Part shown: positions 21,658-30,326 of the stretch, in pieces
Position numbering within the stretch: position 1 is the stretch's first letter
How the letters are laid out: each line of letters begins with the position of its first letter
Source of the DNA: Psychrosphaera algicola
GTDB taxonomy: Bacteria > Pseudomonadota > Gammaproteobacteria > Enterobacterales > Alteromonadaceae
Length of the DNA: 64,000 bases
Direction: 5' to 3'
Assembly: GCF_028401425.1 (NCBI RefSeq)
Contig: NZ_JAQOMS010000002.1
Location: forward strand, 124,001-188,000
Notes under the pieces: generated by a model
Told to the model about the DNA's origin: nothing
Seen by the model: the letters and a program-made list of their open reading frames with translations, nothing else
Database searches by the model: none
Translations under genes and position numbers: made by a program

Positions 21658-21893
21658 ACTGTTTTTATATACAGTATTGAATGTTTTTCCTCCTAAGTCA
21701 GAAAAAGAGGAAACTTTCCTCATTTCCACAAATTTTCCAAAAGATTACAATCTCCCAAACATAAACGTTGCAAACCCCCAAAGAATTTGCTACTAATAAA
21801 TAAAATAAACACAGGGAAAATATTTTTTCAGGTTATGAGGAAACTTTCCCTGATTAAACTGTTATATTAACCAATCATAATCGGAGCCCTGTT
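21658..21893. other. non-coding left flank of the integron cassette array
   Basis: No integrase gene and no clear attI. A 13-base motif GAGGAAACTTTCC occurs twice (21708 and 21837), about 130 bp apart, the first as part of a near palindrome. Confidence 0.5.
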
Positions 21894-22427
21894 ATCAAAA
21901 AAGTAATCTATTTAGTCTCTCTGATTCTAATGTTTGGTTGTTCCGATACAGAACAATGGCAGCCCAAAATTGAGAGGATGGTTGCTGATTCACCTACAAA
22001 AGCACAAGCCATATCTTTTAGTCGCGGTGCTTGTTACGGAACTTGCCCAGTATATGACTTTTATATTTTTCCTGATGATAACTTTGTTTTTATTGGGCAT
22101 GCACACGTAATAAAAATAGGAGCTTATCGAGGAGCTCTAGAAAAAGGTACATATAAGAGTTTAATCAACCTTGTTGATAATAATAACTTCTTAAAATTAT
22201 CTAGAATTGGTTACTTTGGAAACTCTCACTCAAAAGAGGCAACTTTTAAATGTGGCTCATATAAAACTGATCACTCAACTGTTTCTATTGGTATTCAGCT
22301 TCAAGAAGCTGAATTAAAAGTAACACATAATTTAGGTTGTTCTGATTTTGCTGAGGAACAGGTAATAGTAAATATGTTTTCTAAATTTGAACAAGTTGTT
22401 GTATTAAATGGTAAAGGGTTAATATAA
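21894..22427 (+). CDS. DUF6438-like lipoprotein; apparent ATC start codon
   Basis: Small lipoprotein with a signal peptide ending LILMFGC and the motif FSRGACYGTCPVYDFYIFPDDNF, which resembles the DUF6438 domain of unknown function. The reading frame needs the residues before the only ATG (21930) to make a complete lipoprotein signal. The codon at 21894 is ATC, lies seven bases after GGAG and is followed by AAAAAAGTA (KKV), so ATC is either a rare start or a sequencing error for ATG. Its 3' end runs into the first attC site, so it is probably the first cassette. Confidence 0.72.
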   Translation: MKKVIYLVSLILMFGCSDTEQWQPKIERMVADSPTKAQAISFSRGACYGTCPVYDFYIFPDDNFVFIGHAHVIKIGAYRGALEKGTYKSLINLVDNNNFLKLSRIGYFGNSHSKEATFKCGSYKTDHSTVSIGIQLQEAELKVTHNLGCSDFAEEQVIVNMFSKFEQVVVLNGKGLI

Positions 22428-22518
22428 CAAGTCATTAAAGCAGGACAAAAAACAGTTGGTTTTTGCTCGTGCCTCGCTTATTTTAACCAACTATTTTTAG
22501 CCTCTTAATGAGGCGTTA
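22424..22518 (+). repeat. attC site 1
   Basis: Starts TAACAAGTCATTAAAG, has inner arms ACAGTTGG and CCAACT, and ends AATGAGGCGTTATG: the layout of an integron attC with R'' and R' boxes. Belongs to the main near-identical group in this array. Confidence 0.92.
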
Positions 22519-22527
22519 TGTGTTTCT

Positions 22528-22872
22528 ATGAATTACGATGAATTTGTCAACGAAGTCCAAAAATACGATAGCGACGCTGATGTTGCTAAGTTATTGCGCG
22601 TATTGAAAGACTGGAAGATTAATGGTGAAAGTGTGGTTCAGCTTCAATCGACCATTGAAAGGTTTTTGGGTCACTCTTGGATAGAGAGTAAGGAAACTCA
22701 TAATCACCTTTATAAGTTGTGGTCATCTTTCAATACAAGTGCAATTGGAAACATCGGTGGTATGACAATGAATGAACGGCTTTTTTGGTTTGGTTTATTT
22801 GAGCAATTTGATAGTTGTAAATCTGAGGCTAAAAAACAGTTGATTTACAGTAAGTTGTCAGCCAACACATAA
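22528..22872 (+). CDS. cassette-borne hypothetical protein
   Basis: A 114-residue soluble protein directly between two attC sites, with the ATG 10 bp after the upstream GTTA box and the stop inside the start of the next attC. That is the normal tight packing of a gene cassette. Sequence is helical and charged, without signal or membrane segment. No family recognised. Confidence 0.72.
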   Translation: MNYDEFVNEVQKYDSDADVAKLLRVLKDWKINGESVVQLQSTIERFLGHSWIESKETHNHLYKLWSSFNTSAIGNIGGMTMNERLFWFGLFEQFDSCKSEAKKQLIYSKLSANT

Positions 22873-22964
22873 CAAGTCATTAAAGCAGGACAAAAAACAG
22901 TTGGCTTTTGCTCCTTCGTCGCTAATTTTAGCCAACAATTTTTCGCCTCTTAATGAGGCGTTAG
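22869..22964 (+). repeat. attC site 2
   Basis: Same group as site 1 (ACATAACAAGTCATTAAAGC to GAGGCGTTAGG), with GGCTTTTGC/GCTAATTTTAGCC in the arms. Confidence 0.92.
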
Positions 22965-22979
22965 GTATACAAGGAAGTA

Positions 22980-23291
22980 TTGAGTCTAGTGTTCATCCTT
23001 AAAGAAAAATTCAAAGCTATTTTTGAGTCTACTTTCTTAATCGTTGTATTCTCACTTTGTGGGCTGGCAATTAGTGAGATCCTAATTCAGCCATTTGCAA
23101 AACTCGTATTCGTATCTCTATTCTTTTTAGGATGGTTTGTATTGCTAATTTATGGCTTAATTTACAAAGAGTCTTATATGTTTAAGTGTTCTGTAAAAAG
23201 TAGATTATTTATATACTTAGCCGAGCAATTTATATATTGTTCTTTAATAATCATTACAGGTATTGTTCTCTTTCGAGCAGTGTATACCTAA
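22980..23291 (+). CDS. cassette-borne small membrane protein
   Basis: About 103 residues with three predicted membrane helices (FLIVVFSLCGLAI, LVFVSLFFLGWFVLLIYGLI, FIYCSLIIITGIVLF). Start is TTG 22980 after AAGGA, or possibly GTG 22989. Bounded by attC sites on both sides. No family recognised. Confidence 0.68.
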   Translation: MSLVFILKEKFKAIFESTFLIVVFSLCGLAISEILIQPFAKLVFVSLFFLGWFVLLIYGLIYKESYMFKCSVKSRLFIYLAEQFIYCSLIIITGIVLFRAVYT

Positions 23292-23381
23292 CAAGAACTT
23301 CAAACGGAAAAATACAGTTGGCTGTTTTCACTCCGTTCAACATTTTAGCCAACAATATTTTTCCGCTTAAGTAGGCGTTAT
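23288..23381 (+). repeat. attC site 3 (second attC type)
   Basis: CTAACAAGAACTTCAAACGG to GTAGGCGTTATAA; a different arm sequence (CAGTTGGCTG/TAGCCAAC) that is almost identical to the site at 33862. Confidence 0.9.
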
Positions 23382-23406
23382 AAGCCAAAGGCTAGTTTGG
23401 AGTATC

Positions 23407-24096
23407 ATGGAAGAAAATAAGTTTTTTAAATTAGTTTGGCGTTTCAATGGGCTAATTATATCTGTTGCAGGAATTCTTGCGGTAGGTCTACTCGCTTTTG
23501 CTACATACAAGCTCTTTCAAGATGTTACTAGGGAAAGAACAACCCGAAATATTGTAAATATCGAAGAAAATGCAGAAATAAAGGAAAACTGGAAACTAGG
23601 ACAATTTTCAGAAATAGACGATGGGAAAATCTTAATGCTCCCACTTAATTCTGATCAATCCTTTGATCGAGCCTATTTCAGTAAATCATCAAATTCTACT
23701 CGTAACTATCTATTCATTAATACCGATACTTCTGAAGAAAAGTGGTTATTTAACCATACTGATTATCTAATAGAGCGCAGTGATAAGTTGAGATTAGGTG
23801 GTTACAACTCAAAAGAGCCAATTGTCGCAATCTTATATCAACTAGTTAAGTTGGACTCTGATCATGATAACCGTCTGTCTGCGTCTGATTTAACAACAAT
23901 AGCGATCACAAATCCCGATGGTTCAGCTTACGAAGAGTTAATCAAAGAAGTGGAGCTAATTGTTGATCATACACTTTTAAATAAAAATGAATTGTTCCTT
24001 ATTTATCAAAAAGCTGGTGTCTCATATTCAGCGGTACTGAATTTAAATAGCCGTGAATTAACTAAAAGTCATCAACTTCCTAAAGTTGGCTTATAA
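23407..24096 (+). CDS. cassette-borne membrane-anchored protein with EF-hand-like loop
   Basis: 230 residues: one N-terminal membrane helix (LIISVAGILAVGLLAFATY) and a large, probably periplasmic part. The stretch DSDHDNRLSASD fits an EF-hand calcium loop (Asp at 1, 3, 5 and 12). Bounded by attC sites 3 and 4; stop codon overlaps the attC start. Function unknown; the calcium binding is inferred from the motif only. Confidence 0.75.
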   Translation: MEENKFFKLVWRFNGLIISVAGILAVGLLAFATYKLFQDVTRERTTRNIVNIEENAEIKENWKLGQFSEIDDGKILMLPLNSDQSFDRAYFSKSSNSTRNYLFINTDTSEEKWLFNHTDYLIERSDKLRLGGYNSKEPIVAILYQLVKLDSDHDNRLSASDLTTIAITNPDGSAYEELIKEVELIVDHTLLNKNELFLIYQKAGVSYSAVLNLNSRELTKSHQLPKVGL

Positions 24097-24188
24097 CAAG
24101 TCATTAAAGCAGGACAAAAAACAGTTGGTTTTTGCTCGTGCCTCGCTTATTTTAACCAACTATTTTATTGCCTCTTAATGAGGCGTTA
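24093..24188 (+). repeat. attC site 4
   Basis: Main group (TTATAACAAGTCATTAAAGC to GAGGCGTTAGC), near-identical to site 1. Confidence 0.92.
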
Positions 24189-24487
24189 GCAAGTCAAAGG
24201 AAGGGCTAGGATTTTTATTTAAACAAGGAATGTGTTCTGCTCAAATCAAAGCAATATTTCAACATTTCCTAGTTTGCACCAAATCCCGATAACGTTTCGT
24301 AAAGTATTTAAGTAGTGTGGTAGTTTGGCTACTCACATTTTATGTTTTGAAAAAGTGTGGTTTATCTGAGAAAGTTGAACCATGAATTATTAATTAAAAA
24401 TTGTCTCACAGCGGAATTCTGTTTTGGCTTGGATTAGTCGGTAACTTACAGTGGCAGCAGTAAATTGCACACTCTGAAGGTTGCCAG
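24189..24487 (+). other. cassette without a convincing ORF
   Basis: 300 bp between two attC sites with no ORF of plausible length and start in either direction. Such cassettes can hold promoters or small RNAs; nothing specific is recognised here. Confidence 0.6.
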
Positions 24488-24590
24488 CTAACAAGTCACT
24501 AAAGAAAGACAAAACAGAGTTGTACCGGTTCTTGCAAACGACGCAACAACCAGTCCAACAAACTGTTTTGCTTCTTAGTGAGGCGTTATA
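24488..24590 (+). repeat. attC site 5 (divergent)
   Basis: CTAACAAGTCACTAAAGAAAG to TTAGTGAGGCGTTATA; inner arms differ (CAGAGTTGTACCGG and CCAGTCCAACAAACTG), so it is a separate subtype. Confidence 0.85.
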
Positions 24591-24605
24591 TTTCACGGAA
24601 GGTTC

Positions 24606-24890
24606 ATGGAAATACTCATTGATTGGAGTCTAATCAAATCCGAAGATCAATTTTACGATGTACTCTTATCACAAGTTGGAGCTCCAGATTGGCATGGGCA
24701 TAATTTAGATGCTTTGGCTGATTCGTTAATTACAGGCTCTATCAATTCTATTGAGCCGCCGTACAAATTGATGTCTGTTAATTCCAGTGTTAATTTGGGT
24801 GAACTTAAATCATTTCAAACTAAGGTGTTAGCCATTTTTACTGAGGCAGCAACAGAACAAGACCGAGAAATCGAGTTTTGTGTAAAGTGA
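24606..24890 (+). CDS. barstar-like ribonuclease inhibitor, cassette-borne
   Basis: 94 residues. The core GAPDWHGHNLDALADSLITG matches the barstar family signature (GxNLDALxDxL), and the short length fits. Barstars bind and block barnase-type RNases in the cytoplasm. ATG 24606 lies 6 bases after GGAAGG. No barnase-like partner is visible in this cassette or the next one, so it may give immunity against an RNase toxin from elsewhere. Flanked by attC sites 5 and 6. Confidence 0.82.
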   Translation: MEILIDWSLIKSEDQFYDVLLSQVGAPDWHGHNLDALADSLITGSINSIEPPYKLMSVNSSVNLGELKSFQTKVLAIFTEAATEQDREIEFCVK

Positions 24891-24893
24891 AAT

Positions 24894-24988
24894 ATAACAA
24901 GTCATTAAAGCAGGACAAAAAACAGTTGGTTTTTGCTCCTTCGTCGCTTATTTTAACCAACTATTTTTAGCCTCTTAATGAGGCGTTA
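24894..24988 (+). repeat. attC site 6
   Basis: Main group, ATATAACAAGTCATTAAAGC to GAGGCGTTATG. Confidence 0.92.
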
Positions 24989-25000
24989 TGAGTATTAGGG

Positions 25001-25401
25001 ATGATTGAGCTTTTAATATTTCTTCTGCCAATAATCACGGCAGGAATTGGAATATATCAAAAAACGATACTAGATGAAGGTTCTGCTATTTCCTTTGTAG
25101 ATTATGCAAATAAGCATGGTGCAAAAGCGAGAACGTTAAAGTCACCTCGTTTCTTTTTGCAATTAACCTCATATATCATTTCGCCTCTGTACATCGGTTT
25201 TGGCTGGGTTTGGATGATATTAGGGGCACTTTATTAATTTGGATGGTTGTTTATTTTTTATTTGGTGATGAAAAAACGGTTACGCCAAATCTATGTTCTT
25301 CTGACTTTGATAAACTTGTTCTAAAAAGAAGAAAACAAGCAATGGTAAGCTCGGTGGTAATGTTATTATGGATTGCTAGTTGGGTTGCAGAATACTCATA
25401 A
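25001..25401 (+). CDS. cassette-borne membrane protein, frameshifted
   Basis: Two readings (25001-25237 and on to 25401) join if one T is missing near 25233, giving a protein of about 134 residues with membrane helices LLIFLLPIITAGIGIY, YIISPLYIGFGWVWMILGALYLIW and VVMLLWIASW. Bounded by attC sites 6 and 7. No family recognised. Confidence 0.62.
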
Positions 25402-25493
25402 CAAGTCATTAAAGCAGGACAAAAAACAGTTGGTTTTTGCTCCTTCGTCGCTTATTTTAACCAACTATTTTTTGCCTCTTAATGAGGCGTTAT
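25398..25493 (+). repeat. attC site 7
   Basis: Main group, CATAACAAGTCATTAAAGC to GAGGCGTTATG. Confidence 0.92.
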
Positions 25494-25510
25494 GTTTAAA
25501 GGAATAACCC

Positions 25511-25933
25511 GTGAAAACTTTGTTTTGGATTTTTTGTTTGTTGTCCTTTCAAGCAACTTCCAAAAGTAATGAACTTAATTTATTGGGTGGCCTTTATTGG
25601 AATCACACAGAAGAGGCCTCCCTTGTAATTGGTGGCGCCTATATTATTGATAGCCCTACTTCTGAGAAGTTAGCTGAAGGTGAACTTTCACAGTATCTTT
25701 ATGCTGATATCGAGGTTGGCAAAAATAATAAACTTGCTACTTTTGGTCGAGGATATAAGGGACTATTTGGTGGAAGTTTTAGATATGGTGCCAGTATCGG
25801 AAGATTAGATGATTCAAATGTTATAGGCTTAGTCACAACCGCTTCTATTTTAACTATGAGTGCAAAGATTGGCATCTACTCTAGTTCTGAAAACCAAAGT
25901 AAATTAATACTCGGTGTCGGTTTTCAATTTTAA
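25511..25933 (+). CDS. cassette-borne exported beta-rich protein
   Basis: GTG 25511 follows AAAGGA. The first 18 residues form a signal peptide (LFWIFCLLSFQATSKS). The mature part is rich in Gly and alternating hydrophobic residues and ends LILGVGFQF with a terminal Phe, which is a typical end for an outer-membrane beta-barrel. A second cassette at 30327 encodes a protein of the same style. No family recognised. Confidence 0.7.
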   Translation: MKTLFWIFCLLSFQATSKSNELNLLGGLYWNHTEEASLVIGGAYIIDSPTSEKLAEGELSQYLYADIEVGKNNKLATFGRGYKGLFGGSFRYGASIGRLDDSNVIGLVTTASILTMSAKIGIYSSSENQSKLILGVGFQF

Positions 25934-25935
25934 AC

Positions 25936-26042
25936 ATAACAAGCGCATTAAGTCAGACGGCCTCAACTTTGGCCCCATTTAATGCAAAAGAAACGACGCA
26001 TAAATGCGTCCTAAATTGGTCCGCTGCTTATGCGGGCGTTAT
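25936..26042 (+). repeat. attC site 8 (third type)
   Basis: ACATAACAAGCGCATTAAG to TATGCGGGCGTTATG; outer arms GCGCATTAA/TTATGCGGGCG resemble the site at 30751 more than the main group. Confidence 0.85.
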
Positions 26043-26370
26043 GTTTCAATCGGGAATGGTTGTGTTCGAAAAAGGTTTATCAATTTCAGTAGCTATTGCT
26101 TTTATTTTTAGTTCATTTCCTTTCGTATTTAATGCGGGATTTGAAATAGTCATGTTAAAGGACTTTTGGTTAACCACCTCAGCTATAATCGTTGCACTTT
26201 TTTATTATGTACTTGCAGTTGTTTCTTTGTATTACTCACTTAACGCCCCAAGATTAAACTATAAGTTTTTAAATTTTACTTTGGCAAACAACAAGTACTT
26301 GGTTCATTTACCAATACTTTTATGTACTATTTTTCAGTATGTGTTTTGGTTTGTGGTATCTGAAACATAA
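26041..26370 (+). CDS. cassette-borne membrane protein
   Basis: About 109 residues with three membrane helices (ISVAIAFIFSSFPFVFNA, TTSAIIVALFYYVLAVVSLYYS, LVHLPILLCTIFQYVFWFVV). Upstream in-frame codons belong to the attC, so I take ATG 26041 (26056 is an alternative; neither has a clear ribosome binding site). Lies between attC sites 8 and 9. No family recognised. Confidence 0.62.
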   Translation: MFQSGMVVFEKGLSISVAIAFIFSSFPFVFNAGFEIVMLKDFWLTTSAIIVALFYYVLAVVSLYYSLNAPRLNYKFLNFTLANNKYLVHLPILLCTIFQYVFWFVVSET

Positions 26371-26462
26371 CAAGTCATTCAAAAGGACAAAAAACAGTTG
26401 GTTTTTGCTCCTTCGTCGCTTATTTTAACCAACTATTTTTTGCCTCTTAATGAGGCGTTATG
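26367..26462 (+). repeat. attC site 9
   Basis: Main group with a 4-base difference in the left arm (GTCATTCAAAAGG), ending GAGGCGTTATG. Confidence 0.92.
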
Positions 26463-26484
26463 TACTAAAAAGGAATTTTAAACA

Positions 26485-26809
26485 TTGAGAAATTTATTGC
26501 TTACTCTATTCGCAGTCCTTTGTTGCTCTTGCGCTACAGTCAAAACCCTTTCTCCCGAAAAAATCATGTTGTTATTAAGCATCAAGGTAAAAAAGCTATT
26601 GTGAGGAAATTCCTCGTATTTACAGTGGTATTTCATATAATTTTTGTCTTTTATATGGAGAGCCTAGCAAAAGTAAGAATTTAGGTGGTGGTATTAATGA
26701 TGTGCCTTGGTTTGTTTTTGATTCAGTTTTCTCTGTTGTTGCTGATACTGTTGTAATCCCGTATACGATTGTAACTCAATCAAATAAAGGTAATATTAAA
26801 GTTAATTAA
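26485..26809 (+). CDS. YceK/YidQ-like lipoprotein, cassette-borne, frameshifted
   Basis: TTG 26485 after AAGGA encodes a lipoprotein signal (LLTLFAVLCCSCATVKT). After one or two indels near 26575-26600 the frame continues EEIPRIYSGISYNF and ends PWFVFDSVFSVVADTVVIPYTIVTQ, close to the YceK/YidQ (DUF1375) family pattern of small lipoproteins. Its own attC, at the 3' end, is cut by the IS110-family element. Confidence 0.68.
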
Positions 26810-26859
26810 TATTGTTTTGGCACGTACATAACAACACGCCCTGAGGTGGACAGCAAGTA

Positions 26860-28126
26860 TTAATACTCACTTTCCACCGCATATTTCAGAAGGGGTGAGC
26901 CCTTACGCTTTAGTGCTTCAAGGTAGGTTGTTTCATCGTATGCCGTCTTTGTTTTCCAACATCTAAACAGTATCCTTATCCACTTAAATGCCAGCGCACG
27001 AATGATAGTATTATGTGGCTTTCCTTTGCTTACTTGTTGTTGGTAATAAGCTTTGGCCCAAAACGAATATCGCACTGATTGACCAGCCCATTCTACAAAT
27101 GTCTGCCTTAAAAAGGTTGTGCATGAGTAGCGCCAATGTATCCATTCTTTTTGCCACTTCGTTCCGTTACAGGAGCAATACCGGCGTATTTTTGTATCTC
27201 TTCACATGACTGGTAACGCTCGCGATTTGACCCCATTGCGGCTAATAATCGAGGGGCCATTTGGGGACCAGCTCCTAGCAAGCTATCATAAATAAATCGG
27301 TCGCTGTTCTTTTTATAAATCGATTTTATCTCATGGTCGAATCGTTCGATTGATGACATTAATTGCTTGAGTTGCCCAATCAAACATTCAACAAGAAGTT
27401 GGTTAGGACTGATTATGGCATTGTCGTTCGTTAATGGTTCAGCTTGCTTAATTTCTATAATACGCTTTTCATTTACCGCTGAGTAACGTGAATTGTGTTG
27501 GTTAAAAAGTCAATTAAGGTTTGCTTTCTAGCCCGTTTAACTTGTGCAAGTGATGGCCAACGTGAAAGAAAATCACAGAATATCATGCTGTCTTTTTCTT
27601 TAAACCAATCAAGTACATGCGGGTAATAATTTTTTAATGTAGTGGAGAGCCTATTCGTTAAGTCAACTCGGTCCTGCACCAGTGTTCGGCGGTATTCCAC
27701 CAGTTGAGCTAGTGACCTAATACTTTCGGTGTCGGGAGTGATAACTTTTAATTTACTCATGTGCTGTTGCAATATTTCTAATTGGATAGCTGCATCAGTG
27801 GGGTCATCTTTGGCACCGCTATGTGTAAATGCCTTTCGGTATTTTGCGACAGTTGACGGATTGATAGTAAACAAAACGATATGTTTAAATTTACTTAATG
27901 CGTAAATTAAAGGCCCCTTTTTTAATTCACAGGCGACCGCAATTTGTTGCCCATTGTACTTCTGCTTTAAAGCATTAGCCCAAGCACTAATCGCCTCGGG
28001 TTTAGAGGAAATTACGCTAAAAATGGGTTTGTTGTTTTGGTGATCGAGTTCACAAATGTCGTGCTTACGGTCGGCCCAATCAATAGCGATAAGAGCAGTA
28101 AAATCGGAAGGATTAAATACTTTCAT
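26860..28126 (-). CDS. IS110 family transposase (DEDD), frameshifted
   Basis: RuvC-like DEDD recombinase. N-terminus FTALIAIDWADRKHDICEL carries the first Asp, then ACELKKGPLIYAL and the pair in HSGAKDDPTDAAIQLE. The C-terminal Transposase_20 part continues as LLGAGPQMAPRLLAAMGSNRERYQS, QKYAGIAPVTERSGKK, and then ALAFKWIRILFRCWK in a third frame (catalytic Ser region near 27150). Frame changes near 27475 and 27110. About 420 residues in total. Confidence 0.85.
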
Positions 28127-28365
28127 TTTTTAACTCCGAAGCGTAAAGTTAACCATGGAATATGGCTGAAATATTGTTTCTCGCAGGTCTTATAGATAGT
28201 CGATATAAACGGCAATCCCTGAGTATGCGTATTGAAACAAGTGACCTCTGTTGCTCCGAAAGTCTTGTTAAAAGCATCGAGTGTTTGCGCTCAAATATTC
28301 GTAAGCAACAGAAGCATATTCCGCTTATTAATGAGCTAGGTAAACAGATTAATTAGTGGAACGGA
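28127..28365 (-). ncRNA. candidate bridge RNA region of the IS110-group element
   Basis: Untranslated stretch upstream of the transposase, within the element. IS110-group elements are known to make a structured guide RNA here. A short plus-strand ORF (28162-28356) is probably fortuitous. Structure not computed. Confidence 0.35.
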
Positions 28366-28462
28366 GCAACTATAAGTCATTAAAGCAGGACAAAAAACAG
28401 TTGGTTTTTGCTCCTTCGTCGCTTATTTTAACCAACTATTTTTAGCCTCTTAATGAGGCGTT
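28366..28462 (+). repeat. attC site 10, cut at both ends by insertion sequences
   Basis: Main group. The left end (ATAAC) is 1.5 kb away beyond the IS110 element; the right end stops at GAGGCGTT, where the IS1182-like element begins. Confidence 0.88.
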
Positions 28463-30315
28463 GAGGCTGTAGAATAAGTCCCTTTATGATCAAAAGTTCG
28501 TTCAGTATTGATTGCTAAACTTGTTTGTTATTTAGCCTCATTTTCGTTTGTGCTATGCGCTTCGCTATGATCTAATTGATATTATTCCGCCAGAGATAAT
28601 TCCCAATGGCAAAGTACAAACCTGACTTATCCTGCCAGAGTAAGTTCATTCCCATCGACTTTTCGCGTCAAATACTTCGGGAACCTTTGAGTATGCATTG
28701 GCTCACATTGTCGATAATCATCTGGATTTAACGGGGTTTGATGCGTGGTATAACAACGATAAAACGGGCGCTACCGCTTATTCGCCAAGGTGTCATGTTA
28801 AAGGTCATTATATTTGCCTATTCCCGCGGTATTATCAGCAGCCGAAAAATCGCGTTGGCCTGTGAAACGAATATCACCTTTATGAGTCTATCTGGTGATA
28901 TCCAGCCTCACTTCACCAGTATTGCGAGTTTTGTCGCAAATATGAAAGAGCAAATCGAGCCACTGTTTACCCAAGTGTTGATGATATGCGACCGTGAAGG
29001 CTTAATCGGTCGCAACATGTTTGCCATTGATGGTTGTAAAATCAAATCGAATGCCAGTAAAGAGTGGAGCGGAACATTTGAAGAGTTGCACCGAAAAGAA
29101 GCCAAATTGCGTAGAGCCAGCCAACGTATATTGGAACGGCATCAAGCCCTAGACACTCAGCCAGAAGATGGAATAGAACACGACTTAAAGCAACAAAAAA
29201 GTTGGACGCGAGCGCCGATAAAATCAAAGCCTACCTAGACAATCATGACGAAAAATTGGGCAGCAGGGGCACGCCTGTAAAAAGCAATGTGACCGATCCG
29301 GACAGCGCCAAAATGACCACAAGCAAAGGTACAATCCAAGGTTATAACGGTATCGCGATAAACGACGACAAACACCAAGTTATTTTGCAAGCTCAAACAT
29401 GGGGCAGCGTAGGCGAGCAACAAACGTTAAAGCCGGCAATCGAACAATTGAAAACTCAGTTGAGTAAATTGGGCACACCGGAGTCACTATCGAAATCGAA
29501 ATTTACCGCCGACAGCGGCTTTCACAGTGAAGCAAACTTAAGCTATTTATCGAGCACAGGGTTAGATTGTTATGTTGCAGATACAGGATTTAGAAGTCGA
29601 AACCCTCTGTTTAAAAGTAGTGAAAAGTATCAAAGTGAAAAAGAAAAGCGTCGGCACAAACGCAGAAAAGTAAAAAGCAAACTGTTCACATCTGAGGCCT
29701 TTTACTTTGATAAAGAAAGCGGCAGTTGCCAATGTCCAGCAGGGAAAACGCTGTGGCGACAAAGCCAAAGTATTAACAGCGGTGACAAATCGTATGTGCG
29801 GTTTACCGGTTACTTGAAAGATTGTAAATCGTGTCCATTGCAACGCGAGTGTATGAGAAAGCCGCCAAACAAGACCGGGCGCCAAGTTCAGTTTCAAATT
29901 AATAAAGAAAAATCGCTGAGTTTTACCGACCGGATGAAAGTCAAAATAGACAGCTCGATTGGCCGACGGCAATACAGCAAACGGTTAGGGGCAATAGAGC
30001 CGGTATTTGGCAACATATGTGTTAATAAAGGCATGGATAAATTCACCCTACGAGGGCAGGAAAAGGTAAATGCCCAATGGCAAATGTATTGTTTGGTTCA
30101 TAATATAGAGAAGCTAAAGGACAGACTGCATTAATCGAAAGCCTATGGGCTTATAGACCCCGTCAATCACTCATCCTATCCCCCAAAAAAGGCTTTAAAG
30201 TCGATAATCCCCGAAATCGCACAGTAAATTAGAATTTAAAATTGAAAGCTCAATAAAACTCAGATAACGTTTATTCCATAAAAATTAATAGATAAACGAG
30301 TTAATCTACAGGCTC
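28463..30315 (+). mobile_element. IS1182-like insertion sequence inside an attC R' box
   Basis: Left end GAGGCTGTAGAATAAG, right end CTTAAT-like TTAATCTACAGGCTC: the terminal 10 bases (GAGGCTGTAG and the complement GAGCCTGTAG) match with one mismatch. GTT flanks the element on both sides (28460-28462 and 30316-30318), consistent with a 3-bp target duplication. After removal, the attC would read GAGGCGTTATACG. Element length 1853 bp. Confidence 0.8.
28606..30134 (+). CDS. IS1182 family DDE transposase, frameshifted
   Basis: Reading from ATG 28606 (MAKYKPDLSCQSKFIPIDF) through three or more indels (near 28685, 28790 and 29200) gives a normal IS1182-type transposase of about 510 residues. Visible: DUF772-like AYSRGIISSRKIALACETNI, ICDREGLIGRNMFAIDGCKIKSNASKEW, FTADSGFHSEANL, the Cys cluster CQCPAGKTLW/CKSCPLQRECMRKP, and LGAIEPVFGNI near the end. 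Confidence 0.85.
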
Positions 30316-30326
30316 GTTATACGCTA

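Larger units (their letters stand above)
26831..28371 (-). mobile_element. IS110-family insertion sequence inside an attC site
   Basis: The left junction reads GTACATAACAACACG and the right junction CAACTATAAGTCATTAAAG, so the element splits an attC at ATAAC/AAGTC. No terminal inverted repeats are evident, as expected for the IS110 group. About 30 bp lies downstream of the transposase and about 240 bp upstream of it, the arrangement in which IS110-group elements encode a bridge RNA in the upstream end. Exact ends are estimated from the attC sequence. Confidence 0.78.

Noticed and set aside
21584..21796. ORF rich in repeated Phe-Ser
   Set aside because: It is simply translation of the AGTTTT hexamer tract.
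24390..24596. Minus-strand ORF across the ORF-less cassette and attC 5
   Set aside because: More than half of it is attC sequence and it has no start signal.
22424..26462. Regularly spaced, near-identical repeats of about 95 bp that could suggest a CRISPR array
   Set aside because: Units are too long, separated by whole genes of variable size, and have the paired R/L boxes of attC sites; no cas genes.
28162..28356. 64-codon ORF on the plus strand between IS110 transposase and attC
   Set aside because: No ribosome binding site, no recognisable domain, and it overlaps the element end expected to be non-coding RNA.
29235..29972. Minus-strand ORFs inside the IS1182-like transposase
   Set aside because: Shadows of the transposase frame.
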